The notes under the pieces were generated by a model, which had not been told where the DNA came from, ran no database searches, and worked only from the letters and a program-made list of their open reading frames with translations. From assembly GCA_019308705.1 (NCBI GenBank), contig JAFDHW010000112.1, positions 1-8,468 on the forward strand: 8,468 nucleotides of DNA. The letters run 5' to 3'. Numbering within the stretch: the first letter of the stretch is position 1; each line of letters starts with the position of its first letter. Below are positions 1 to 6,404 of this stretch, one piece after another. The position numbers and the translations under genes were made by a program. The stretch comes from Deltaproteobacteria bacterium. GTDB taxonomy: Bacteria > Desulfobacterota > Desulfobacteria > Desulfobacterales > Desulfatibacillaceae.

Positions 1-205
1 CCACGGAATAGCCGCTCCGGGTGAGCACGGCGGACAGCATGGCCGCCACGGACCCCTTGCCGTTGGTCCCGGCCAGGTGGATGGATTGGAATTTTGTTTC
101 CGGCCGGCCCACGCCGTCGAGCATGGCGGAGATGGTCTCCGTGCCCAGCTTGATGCCGAACCGGCCCAGGGAAAAAAGGAAGGACGCCGCCTCGTTATAG
201 TTCAT
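1..205 (-). CDS. folC: Folylpolyglutamate synthase / dihydrofolate synthase, N-terminal part (cut by window edge)
   Basis: The gene starts at the ATG complementary to 203-205 and leaves the window at base 1, so only the first 68 residues are seen. Residues 43-56 read HLAGTNGKGSVAAM, the Mur-ligase-type ATP-binding loop in the form typical of FolC (GTNGKGS). The residues before it (FSLGRFGIKLG at 11-21) match the usual FolC N-terminus. The family adds glutamate to folates, and often also to dihydropteroate, with ATP in the cytoplasm. It lies downstream of rpsU on the same strand, but a terminator separates them, so it probably has its own promoter or depends on readthrough. No strong Shine-Dalgarno is visible before the ATG. 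The family call is secure; whether it is mono- or bifunctional cannot be judged from this fragment. Confidence 0.93.
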   Translation of the reverse strand, partial: MNYNEAASFLFSLGRFGIKLGTETISAMLDGVGRPETKFQSIHLAGTNGKGSVAAMLSAVLTRSGYSV

Positions 206-300
206 GATCCAAACGTCCGTTCAGGATGGGGGAACCAAGGTGCGGCCGGGGCCGCGCCGCCGGGAGGGGGAGGTTACGCCCCTTTGGGCGCGGGGGCAAG

Positions 301-324
301 AAAAAAGGCCCGCTTGCGCGGGCC
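301..324 (-). terminator. Intrinsic terminator downstream of rpsU
   Basis: On the minus strand a perfect 7-bp GC stem (GGCCCGC, 318-324, with GCGGGCC, 307-313) closes a 4-base loop and is followed by six T residues (complement of 301-306). It lies about 80 bases past the rpsU stop and about 95 bases before the folC start, so it should end the rpsU transcript. Confidence 0.85.
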
Positions 325-404
325 CTGGTAGTTTTTATACAGGAATGCGTCTCCCTGGGAGGGCGTCCCGGGTAGAAGAAGAAGCCGGAAAAAGACGAGG
401 CGGC

Positions 405-611
405 CTACCGCCTCTTCCTGGCCGCCTGGCGCCGTCTGCGGGCGGACTCCCGCATCTTGCGGCGGCGGCTTTCGCTGGGCTTCTCGTAAGCCTTCTTCAT
501 TTTCAACTGGCGGAAAAGGCCGTCGTTCTGGATCTTCTTCTTCAACTGCCGCATGGCCTTTTCCAGGTCGTTGCCCTGGACCCTGACCTCCAGGCTCCCC
601 GCGTCCGCCAA
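405..611 (-). CDS. rpsU: 30S ribosomal protein S21
   Basis: This 68-residue, very basic protein is the small-subunit protein S21, which in bacteria sits near the mRNA exit and anti-Shine-Dalgarno region and helps initiation. The core EVRVQGNDLEKAMRQLKKK (residues 8-26), the following FRQLKMKKAYEKPSE-like stretch and the Arg/Lys-rich tail are diagnostic, and the length fits the family (about 65-71). The start chosen is TTG at 611, because a GGGGGGAG Shine-Dalgarno (complement of 617-624) lies 5 bases upstream. No ATG fits in frame, and homologues usually begin close to the EVRV core, so the first six residues (MADAGS) look like a short extension. The gene is followed by its own terminator, consistent with a single-gene transcript. 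Confidence 0.95.
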   Translation of the reverse strand: MADAGSLEVRVQGNDLEKAMRQLKKKIQNDGLFRQLKMKKAYEKPSESRRRKMRESARRRRQAARKRR

Positions 612-616
612 GGATG

Positions 617-624
617 CTCCCCCC
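617..624 (-). promoter_or_regulatory. Ribosome binding site that fixes the rpsU TTG start
   Basis: The minus strand reads GGGGGGAG five bases before the TTG at 611. It is the only good Shine-Dalgarno match near the N-terminus and supports the unusual TTG start. Confidence 0.65.
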
Positions 625-969
625 TTTCGGGAATCAAGGCTTTATGAACCCGTTTCCACCATGCTCTCCGTCGTGAGGCAAAACGAAAACCAGCAAGGGC
701 GGGAAAGGAGTGAAAAAGAACCGCAAACGTAGCAGAGCCCCGCTGAGGGCCTTTTTGCAGCCCGCCGCAACGGGAAAGGATTTTCCAGAGAGGCCCCACA
801 CACCTCTCCATGATGTTCTTATTATCACGGGAAGAAAAAAAACGCAAGGGATTTTCCCGCAATGTCCGCATCCGCCGCCGGGACCAAGGTGTTGAAAGCG
901 CCCGGCCGGGGTATTATGGTTATTTTTTGGACCGAATCATTCATGAAAAATTTCGGCGAACAAATATAT

Positions 970-973
970 CTAA
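970..973. repeat. Target-site duplication, left copy (CTAA)
   Basis: CTAA abuts the left inverted repeat and is repeated immediately after the right one at 1242-1245. The other copy of the element is also preceded by CTAA (8357-8360), so the target preference appears to be specific. Alternatively, part of this tetranucleotide belongs to the element end. Confidence 0.65.
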
Positions 974-990
974 CCCGGATTATTCACGAA

Positions 991-1079
991 GCCTGATTTC
1001 CGTGCTGGCAAGGCTAGGGGGGTGAAGGCGTACTTTGGTACGCCGAGCCCCGATAACGCGGCCAGCGCGGAAATCGGGC
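991..1079. repeat. Long fold-back inside the left half of the element
   Basis: Arms 991-1009 and 1061-1079 pair over 19 positions (17 Watson-Crick, two G-U in plus-strand RNA). Nested inside are a GGGG/CCCC pairing (1018-1021 with 1048-1051) and a perfect 7-bp hairpin, GGCGTAC (1027-1033) with GTACGCC (1038-1044), around a TTTG loop. The second copy of the element keeps all of this; its single difference (G1018 to A) falls at the edge of the G run and leaves GGGG available. Confidence 0.75.
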
Positions 1080-1088
1080 GAGCCCGAA

Positions 1089-1116
1089 GGGTGAACAATT
1101 TTGGGTGAACAATTTT
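1089..1116. repeat. 14-bp tandem duplication inside the element
   Basis: GGGTGAACAATTTT occurs twice in direct tandem (1089-1102 and 1103-1116). The second unit runs into CAATTTTGCCCGA (1110-1122), whose perfect reverse complement lies at 1212-1224 next to the right terminal repeat, giving a 13-bp long-range inverted repeat. Confidence 0.7.
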
Positions 1117-1241
1117 GCCCGAATGGCAGAATTCCTCAAATAATCAGACCGTCTTTGGCGCAAGACCCAAAAAACAGCTCCAACGGATTGAAAATAACGA
1201 AAAATTCGATCTCGGGCAAAATTGCTCATGAATAATCCGGG

Positions 1242-1245
1242 CTAA
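1242..1245. repeat. Target-site duplication, right copy (CTAA)
   Basis: Second CTAA, directly after the right terminal inverted repeat, in the same orientation as 970-973. Confidence 0.65.
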
Positions 1246-1343
1246 TATTTTAGAAGTATTGATGGTTAATCGGTAGATGACGGGAAAATACGCTCCGCGT
1301 TTTTGAAGGAATTTTGACGTTGGCGGAAGGATCGCAAAGCGAC

Positions 1344-2540
1344 ATGGCCCATCTTCTCATCATCGGCGCAGGCGGCGTGGGATCCGTGGTGACCCAGAAG
1401 TGCGCCCGCATGCGGGACGTCTTCGACACGGTCGTCCTGGCCAGCCGCACCCTGGAGAAATGCGAAAAAATCGCGGCCACGGCGGACCGCCCCGTGGCGG
1501 TGGAGCAGGTGGACGCCGACCACGCGGACGCCGTGGCCACCCTCATCGACAAGCACCAAAGCGACCTCGTCATCAACGTGGCCCTGCCCTACCAGGACCT
1601 TTCCATCATGGAGGGCTGCTTGAAGGCCGGGGCTCACTACCTGGACACGGCCAACTACGAGCCGCCCGACGAGGCGAAGTTCTGCTACAAGTGGCAGTGG
1701 GCCTATCACGAGCGGTTCGAAAAGGCCGGGTTGATGGCGCTTTTGGGCTGCGGGTTCGACCCCGGGGCCACCAACGTGTTCACCGCGTATTTGCGCAAGC
1801 ACCACTTCGACCGCATCGAGACCGTGGACATCCTGGACTGCAACGCGGGCGAGCACGGCCACCCCTTTGCCACCAACTTCAACCCGGAGATCAACATCCG
1901 CGAGATCACGGCCCCGGGCCGCTACCGGGAGGACGGCGAGTGGATCACCACCGCCCCCCTGGCCGTCCACCGCCCCTTTGATTTCCCCCGGATCGGCGAG
2001 CGGGAAATGTACCTCATGTACCACGAGGAAATGGAGTCTTTGACGAGGCATTTCCCGGAAATCCGCCGCATGCGGTTCTTGATGACCTTTTCCCAGGAGT
2101 ACCTCACCCACCTGCGGGTGCTGCAGAACGTGGGCATGACCCGCATCGACCCGGTACCCTTCCGGGGGCATGACATCGTACCCCTGCAGTTTTTGAAGGC
2201 CCTTTTGCCCGACCCGGCCACCCTGGGAGAGACCTACCGGGGCAAGACCAACATCGGCGTCCTGGCCCGGGGGACCAAGGAGGGCCAGGACCGGGCGGTG
2301 TACGTGTACAACGTGTGCGAGCACCAGCACGCCTACAAAGACACCAGGTCCCAGGCCGTGTCCTACACCACGGGCGTGCCCGCGGCCATCGGCGCGGAAC
2401 TCATGGTCCGGGGCATCTGGCGGGGCATGGGCGTGTTCAACGTGGAGCAGATGGACCCGGACCCCTTCATGGAGCGCATGGGGCCCATGGGCCTGCCCGT
2501 TGAGGTGGCCATCCCGGACAAGGACCTTTTGGCCCAATGA
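1344..2540 (+). CDS. Carboxynorspermidine (carboxyspermidine) dehydrogenase, saccharopine dehydrogenase family
   Basis: The 398-residue protein starts with a Rossmann nucleotide-binding motif (LIIGAGGVGSVV, residues 5-16). It continues with motifs typical of the saccharopine-dehydrogenase-like carboxynorspermidine dehydrogenases: INVALPYQDLSIMEGCL (77-93), HYLDTANYE (98-106), GCGFDPGATNVF (135-146) and ILDCNAGEHGHPFATNFNP (163-181). The family uses NADPH to condense aspartate beta-semialdehyde with diaminopropane or putrescine and reduce the Schiff base, giving carboxynorspermidine or carboxyspermidine in the cytoplasm. The ATG at 1344 is chosen because homologues begin just before the Rossmann strand; GGAAGGA (1325-1331) lies 12 bases upstream. 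In-frame TTG codons at 1314 and 1320, preceded by AAGGA at 1306-1310, are alternatives that would add 8 to 10 residues. The stop overlaps the next start (ATGA). The substrate (norspermidine versus spermidine precursor) cannot be read from sequence. Confidence 0.9.
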   Translation: MAHLLIIGAGGVGSVVTQKCARMRDVFDTVVLASRTLEKCEKIAATADRPVAVEQVDADHADAVATLIDKHQSDLVINVALPYQDLSIMEGCLKAGAHYLDTANYEPPDEAKFCYKWQWAYHERFEKAGLMALLGCGFDPGATNVFTAYLRKHHFDRIETVDILDCNAGEHGHPFATNFNPEINIREITAPGRYREDGEWITTAPLAVHRPFDFPRIGEREMYLMYHEEMESLTRHFPEIRRMRFLMTFSQEYLTHLRVLQNVGMTRIDPVPFRGHDIVPLQFLKALLPDPATLGETYRGKTNIGVLARGTKEGQDRAVYVYNVCEHQHAYKDTRSQAVSYTTGVPAAIGAELMVRGIWRGMGVFNVEQMDPDPFMERMGPMGLPVEVAIPDKDLLAQ

Positions 2541-3661
2541 ACCGCCACGACGTCCCCACCCCCTGCTACGTGGTGAGCCTCCCGGCCCTGGACAGGAACC
2601 TGGAAGTCCTGGGCTCGGTGCAAAAGCGCACGGGCTGCCGCATCCTCCTGGCCTTGAAGGCCTTTGCCATGCCCGCGGTGGCCGGCCGCATAAGCGCGGC
2701 GCTTTCCGGGACCTCTGCAAGCTCGCTTCACGAGGCGCGCCTGGGCAAGGAATGCTTCGGCGGCGAGGTCCACGCCTGCGTAACGGCCTACCGGGACGAC
2801 GAGTACGACGGGCTTTTGTCCCTGGTGGAGCATGTGGTTTTCAACTCCTTTTCCCAATGGGAGCGGTTCGGCCCCCGGGCGCTTTCCGCGGGCAAGCGCT
2901 GCGGCATCCGCATAAACCCGGAGCACTCCGAGGTGGAGGTGCCCATCTACGACCCCTGCGGCCCGGGCTCGCGCCTGGGGGTGCGCCGCCGCCACTTCCG
3001 GGAAGAGCTTCTAGACGGCGTTTCCGGCCTGCACTTCCACACCCTGTGCGAAAAGAACGCCGACGCGCTTTCCCGGACGCTTTCCGCCGTGGAGGCCCGG
3101 TTCGGGGACCTCATCCCCCGCATGGAGTGGGTGAACTTCGGCGGCGGCCATCACATCACCCGGCCGGATTACGACCTTGATCTTCTGTGCTCCCTGGTCA
3201 CGGGTTTTTCCGAAAAGTACGGCGTCACCGTGTACCTGGAGCCCGGCGAAGCCGTGGCCTTGAACGCGGGCATCCTGACGGCCACGGTCCTGGACGTGGT
3301 GCCCGGCGACCCGGACGTGGCCATTTTGGACGCCTCGGCCGCGGCCCACATGCCGGACGTGCTGGAGATGCCCTACCGGCCGGAGGTCATGGGCGCGGGC
3401 AAGCCCGGCGAAAAGTCCCACACCTACCGCCTGGCCGGGTGCACCTGCCTGTCCGGCGACGTCATCGGCCTGTATTCCTTCGACCGGCCCCTGGCCGTGG
3501 GGGACCGCCTGTTCTTCGGCGACATGGCCATCTACACCATGGTGAAGAACAACACCTTCAACGGCCTGCGCCTGCCCTCCATCGCCGTGGAAGAGGCGGA
3601 CGGGTCCGTTTCCGTGGTCCGCTCCTTCGGGTACGGGGACTACAAAAACCGCCTGTCGTAG
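2537..3661 (+). CDS. nspC: Carboxynorspermidine decarboxylase
   Basis: The 374-residue protein is a fold-III PLP decarboxylase related to ornithine, diaminopimelate and biosynthetic arginine decarboxylases, with motifs of the NspC branch. LLALKAFAMP contains the PLP lysine at K41. FHTLCEKN (167-174), NFGGGHH (200-206) and EPGEA (235-239) would contact the PLP phosphate and ring. SAAAHMPDVLEMPYRPEVMG (267-286), GCTCLSGDVIG (301-311, with D308 at the expected active-site aspartate) and FGDMAIYTMVKNNTFNG (327-343) are typical of the C-terminal barrel. It removes CO2 from carboxynorspermidine or carboxyspermidine to give the triamine. Its ATG overlaps the dehydrogenase stop by four bases, so the two are translationally coupled and act in sequence. 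Length is normal and no key residue is missing. Confidence 0.94.
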   Translation: MNRHDVPTPCYVVSLPALDRNLEVLGSVQKRTGCRILLALKAFAMPAVAGRISAALSGTSASSLHEARLGKECFGGEVHACVTAYRDDEYDGLLSLVEHVVFNSFSQWERFGPRALSAGKRCGIRINPEHSEVEVPIYDPCGPGSRLGVRRRHFREELLDGVSGLHFHTLCEKNADALSRTLSAVEARFGDLIPRMEWVNFGGGHHITRPDYDLDLLCSLVTGFSEKYGVTVYLEPGEAVALNAGILTATVLDVVPGDPDVAILDASAAAHMPDVLEMPYRPEVMGAGKPGEKSHTYRLAGCTCLSGDVIGLYSFDRPLAVGDRLFFGDMAIYTMVKNNTFNGLRLPSIAVEEADGSVSVVRSFGYGDYKNRLS

Positions 3662-3789
3662 CACCCCTTGCCCCGGCGGGCTCCCTCCGCCAGGGCGCGG
3701 CAGTTCCAGGTGAAGAAATACGCCATGGTTTCGGCATATTAATGGCAACCCAGGCGGGTTTCCGGGGTTTTTGAAAGGACGCCGGTTTC

Positions 3790-5598
3790 TTGGACTACAG
3801 CGCATACGCCTACGCGGCCCTCGCGGTCTTCCTCGCGGGCCTTCTGGTCAGGGCATGGGGGTGGTTTTCCTCAAAAACCGGCCCCGTGGCGGGGCAGGTT
3901 TCCGCGCCCCGGCGGGTGCTGGCCTTTTTGCGCGGCATAGCCGGCGTGGCGGGCAGTCCCAAGCTGCTCAGGCTCTTCACGGCGTTTTTCGCGGACGTGG
4001 TGTTCCACCGCCGCCTGTTCGCGGAAAGCCGCCTCCGGTGGGCGGCGCACCTGGCCATGTATTTCGGGTTCGTGTTCCTTCTTTTGTTCCACGCCATGGG
4101 AACCTGGTTCACCGTCCCCCTGGCCGGGGTGGACTATGCCCGCACCAGCCCGTGGCTGTTTTTGCGGGACGCCGCCGGCTTCCTGGTCCTGGCCGGGGCG
4201 GCGGCCGCGGTCCTGCGCCGGTTTCCGGGCCCGGCCGAGCCCAAGGCGCCGGGGGCCGCGTTCAAGGACGCGGTGGCCCTTTGTGCGGTGTTTGTCATCC
4301 TGTTTTCCGGCGTGGTCCTGGCCGGGGCCAAGATCGTGTCCCGGCAAGCCTTCGATCTCATGGCCATGGACTACGCGGGCGTCTATCCCGGGGACGAAGA
4401 GTACGACGCGCTCCTGTCCTTTTGGGTGAAGGATTTCGGGATGAAAAGCCCGGGGGTTTCTCCGCCCTTTGACCCCGACGCCCTCGCATCCGGGGAGGAG
4501 CTTTCCGCCGTCTCCTGCGAGGGCTGCCACTCCGCGCCGGTGAAAAGCGGGTTCCTGAGCTTCGCCGTCTCCCGGGCCATGGCGCCGGCCGCCGCGTTTT
4601 CCGAGGCCGCCAAACTGCCCTTTGTCCTGTTCTGGGTTCACGTGCTGGCCAGCCTTGCCGCCCTGGCCGCAGTCCCCTGGACCATGCTGTTCCACGTCTT
4701 GGCCGCGCCCCTTTCCGTGTTGGCCAACGCGGTCATGGACGAAAAAAGCCTTCCCGCCAACGTGTCCACCCGCCAGGCCCTGGAGATGGACGCCTGCCTT
4801 TCCTGCGCCATCTGCTCCGCCCACTGCTCCATGGCCCCGGCGGCGGCGTGGTACCAAAACCCCAACATCCTGCCTGCGGACAAGCTGGCGGCCTTAAAGA
4901 AGCTTTCCCGCGGGAAGGCTCTTTCCGGCGGGGAGCAGGCCCGGCTCCTGGAGGGCGTGGCGGTGTGCACGGAGTGCAGCCGCTGCACGGTGAACTGCCC
5001 GGCGGGCATCAACCTGAAGGACCTGTGGGAGTGCTTCCTGGCGAAGCTGGCGGACGAGGCCCCGCCCGAGGCCGCCCTGGCCGGTCCCCTGGGGTTTCTG
5101 GCCGTGGCGGGCAGGGGCGGGGGCAAACCCCGGGACGCGGACCTGCTGAGCCGGCACGCCCGCCGCCTTTCCAGCGCCCTGTTTCCCGAAAGGCCGCCCG
5201 TGGACCCGGATATGCCCCTGGAGATCGTCCCGGACCGGGGGTTCAGGGAGTCCATGGCGGACTCGCCCCTTTCGGGCACTTTTTCCAAGTGCTTCACCTG
5301 CGAGATGTGCACCAACGCCTGCCCGGCGGTGGCCGAGGCCGCGGACGTGGAGGAGGAATTAGGCCTCGCCCCGGCGCAGGTCATCCGGTGCGTGGCCCTG
5401 GGCCGGAGCGTGGAGGCCCGCACCGCGCCCATGCTGCACAAGTGTCTCACCTGCTACCGGTGCCAGGAGGTGTGCCCCTCGGGTGTGCGGGTGACGGACA
5501 TCCTCGGCGGGCTGAAGAACCAGGCCGCGGCCGCCGTCCGCCGGGGCTCCACGGGCCGGGCCCCCGCCTCCCCGGCGGACACGGAGGCCGCCGCATGA
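3790..5598 (+). CDS. Membrane-anchored electron-transfer protein: NarI/DsrM-like haem b domain, haem c motif and HdrC-like four-cluster Fe-S domain
   Basis: This 602-residue protein has three parts. Five probable membrane helices (about 5-22, 84-105, 122-142, 160-181, 276-308) resemble the NarI/DsrM haem-b anchor; candidate axial histidines are H87/H101 and H284/H302, the latter with the 18-residue spacing known from NarI. Between helices 4 and 5, a roughly 90-residue loop carries CEGCH (243-247), a haem-c attachment motif, on the side predicted periplasmic from NarI topology. The C-terminal half has four CxxCxxCxxxC motifs starting at C336, C393, C501 and C552, enough for four [4Fe-4S] clusters, as in two fused HdrC-type ferredoxin modules. 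The TTG start at 3790 is preceded by AAAGGA (3774-3779). The stop overlaps the HdrB-like gene. It likely carries electrons between periplasmic cytochromes or quinones and that partner; donor and direction are unknown. Confidence 0.85.
   Translation: MDYSAYAYAALAVFLAGLLVRAWGWFSSKTGPVAGQVSAPRRVLAFLRGIAGVAGSPKLLRLFTAFFADVVFHRRLFAESRLRWAAHLAMYFGFVFLLLFHAMGTWFTVPLAGVDYARTSPWLFLRDAAGFLVLAGAAAAVLRRFPGPAEPKAPGAAFKDAVALCAVFVILFSGVVLAGAKIVSRQAFDLMAMDYAGVYPGDEEYDALLSFWVKDFGMKSPGVSPPFDPDALASGEELSAVSCEGCHSAPVKSGFLSFAVSRAMAPAAAFSEAAKLPFVLFWVHVLASLAALAAVPWTMLFHVLAAPLSVLANAVMDEKSLPANVSTRQALEMDACLSCAICSAHCSMAPAAAWYQNPNILPADKLAALKKLSRGKALSGGEQARLLEGVAVCTECSRCTVNCPAGINLKDLWECFLAKLADEAPPEAALAGPLGFLAVAGRGGGKPRDADLLSRHARRLSSALFPERPPVDPDMPLEIVPDRGFRESMADSPLSGTFSKCFTCEMCTNACPAVAEAADVEEELGLAPAQVIRCVALGRSVEARTAPMLHKCLTCYRCQEVCPSGVRVTDILGGLKNQAAAAVRRGSTGRAPASPADTEAAA
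5583..5587 (+). promoter_or_regulatory. Ribosome binding site setting the hdrB-like start
   Basis: GGAGG lies 7 bases before the ATG at 5595. It favours that start over any upstream codon in the same frame, where the reading overlaps the Fe-S gene in a different frame. Confidence 0.75.
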
Positions 5599-6389
5599 AG
5601 ACCTACGCGCTGTTTTTGGGGTGCAACATCGAGAGCCGCCTGCCGGGCTACGGCGAGGACGCGGAACGGGTCCTGGACGCCCTGGGAATCAAAACGGTCC
5701 GGCTGCGGGATTTCTCCTGCTGCGGCTATCCCCTGAAGAACCCCGACGCCGGGGCCGCCGCCCTGGCCGCGGCGAGGAACCTGGCCGTCGCCCGCGCCCG
5801 CGGCCTGGACATCCTCACCCTGTGCTCCTGCTGCCACGGCGGGCTCACCACCTCCCAGTGGCTTTTGCAAAACGACCCGGCCGTGGGGGAAAAGGCGGCG
5901 GCGCACCTGGCCGCCGATGGCCTGGAATACGCCCCGGACGTGCGGGTGCGGCATTTCTTGAACGTGCTGGACGAGGAGGCAGGGACAGACGCCATCCAAA
6001 GCCGGGTGAAGAAGCCACGGCCGGGCGTGAAGGTGGCCGTGCAGTATGGCTGCCACCTGTTGCGGCCCAGCCGGGTTACGCGGGTGGACGACCCCTTCGA
6101 GCCCACGGTGGGCGAGCGGCTCCTGGCCGCGGCCGGGGTTACGCCCGTGGCGTGGGAGCGCCGGATGGACTGCTGCGGCGCGCCCGTCCTGTTCCTGTAT
6201 CCGGACGACGCCCGCCGCCTGGCGGACAAAAAGATCGCCTCGGCCGCGGACGCGGCGGACGAGCTCGCCACGGTGTGCACCTACTCCTACCTGTTTTTCC
6301 AAAGCCGCATGCGGGAAAAGGACCCGGCCCTTTCGCTCACCACCCCGGCCGGGGTCCTGGCCCTGGCCATGGGGTTGAAAAAGGGTTGA
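5595..6389 (+). CDS. Heterodisulfide reductase subunit B-like protein (two CCG domains)
   Basis: The 264-residue protein has two cysteine-rich CCG domains like HdrB, the subunit that holds noncubane [4Fe-4S] clusters and reduces heterodisulfides in methanogens. The N-terminal motif is complete: C10, C42-C43 (SCCGYP) and C77-x-x-C80 (CSCCHGG). The C-terminal motif has C153 (YGCHLLRPS), C193-C194 (DCCGAP) and C228, but the final CxxC reads C-T-Y-S, so S231 replaces the last cysteine. No membrane segment is seen, so it should be cytoplasmic. The start ATG overlaps the upstream stop (ATGA) and has GGAGG (5583-5587) 7 bases before it. Together with the upstream anchor it would form an HdrBC-type membrane complex. 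The real substrate in this organism is unknown; related proteins also occur in sulfate reducers as DsrK- or Tmc-like modules. Confidence 0.88.
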   Translation: MKTYALFLGCNIESRLPGYGEDAERVLDALGIKTVRLRDFSCCGYPLKNPDAGAAALAAARNLAVARARGLDILTLCSCCHGGLTTSQWLLQNDPAVGEKAAAHLAADGLEYAPDVRVRHFLNVLDEEAGTDAIQSRVKKPRPGVKVAVQYGCHLLRPSRVTRVDDPFEPTVGERLLAAAGVTPVAWERRMDCCGAPVLFLYPDDARRLADKKIASAADAADELATVCTYSYLFFQSRMREKDPALSLTTPAGVLALAMGLKKG

Positions 6390-6404
6390 CCGGGATAGGC
6401 CCCA

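Larger units (their letters stand above)
612..973. other. Gene-free stretch between rpsU and the mobile element
   Basis: No open frame here looks like a protein, and I recognise no tRNA or other RNA gene. The rpsU promoter should lie in the left part on the minus strand, but no convincing -35/-10 pair was found. Local structures include a weak hairpin with a short T run on the plus strand at 737-755, a GGGATTTTCCC fold at 848-859, and a perfect palindrome CCCGGCCGGG at 901-910 between TTGAAA (892-897) and TATTAT (912-917). The spacing of those two boxes, 14 bases, is too short for an ordinary promoter. Base composition falls towards the element (911-970 is AT-rich). Confidence 0.5.
974..1241. 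mobile_element. Miniature inverted-repeat transposable element (MITE), complete copy
   Basis: The 268-bp element has 16-bp terminal inverted repeats (974-989 and 1226-1241) matching at 15 of 16 positions, the first 13 (CCCGGATTATTCA) perfectly. CTAA lies directly outside both ends (970-973 and 1242-1245), as expected for a 4-bp target-site duplication. There is no transposase or any credible open frame inside, so it would need a transposase in trans. A near-identical copy starts at 8361. From family knowledge, IS701-type elements duplicate 4-bp YTAR targets, and CTAA fits that pattern, so an IS701-like parent is possible but unproven. The interior is strongly structured and more AT-rich than the flanking genes. 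Confidence 0.85.

Noticed and set aside
737..755. Possible intrinsic terminator on the plus strand (GCCC/GGGC stem followed by CTTTTT)
   Set aside because: The stem is only about 4 bp with a 6-base loop, and no plus-strand gene precedes it; not strong enough to annotate.
892..917. TTGAAA and TATTAT as a promoter pair
   Set aside because: The spacer is 14 bases, too short for a normal sigma-70 promoter, and the transcript would run straight into the mobile element with no nearby gene.
970..1245. CRISPR array or riboswitch as the explanation for the repeated structured sequence
   Set aside because: There are only two distant copies, with no regular spacers, and the unit is bounded by terminal inverted repeats and a target duplication, which fits a transposable element better.
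1266..2720. 484-codon open frame on the minus strand opposite the polyamine genes
   Set aside because: Its protein is rich in Gly, His, Val and Arg with no recognisable domain, as expected of an antisense shadow in high-GC DNA; the plus-strand genes have clear family motifs.
3675..3691. Hairpin GGCGG/CCGCC after nspC as a terminator
   Set aside because: A 5-bp stem with no T run on either strand; GC-rich DNA of this kind gives such stems by chance.
4848..5594. Upstream extension of the hdrB-like frame over the Fe-S gene
   Set aside because: The extension is Gly/Arg/Pro-rich shadow sequence; the ATG at 5595 has a good Shine-Dalgarno and starts exactly at the HdrB domain.
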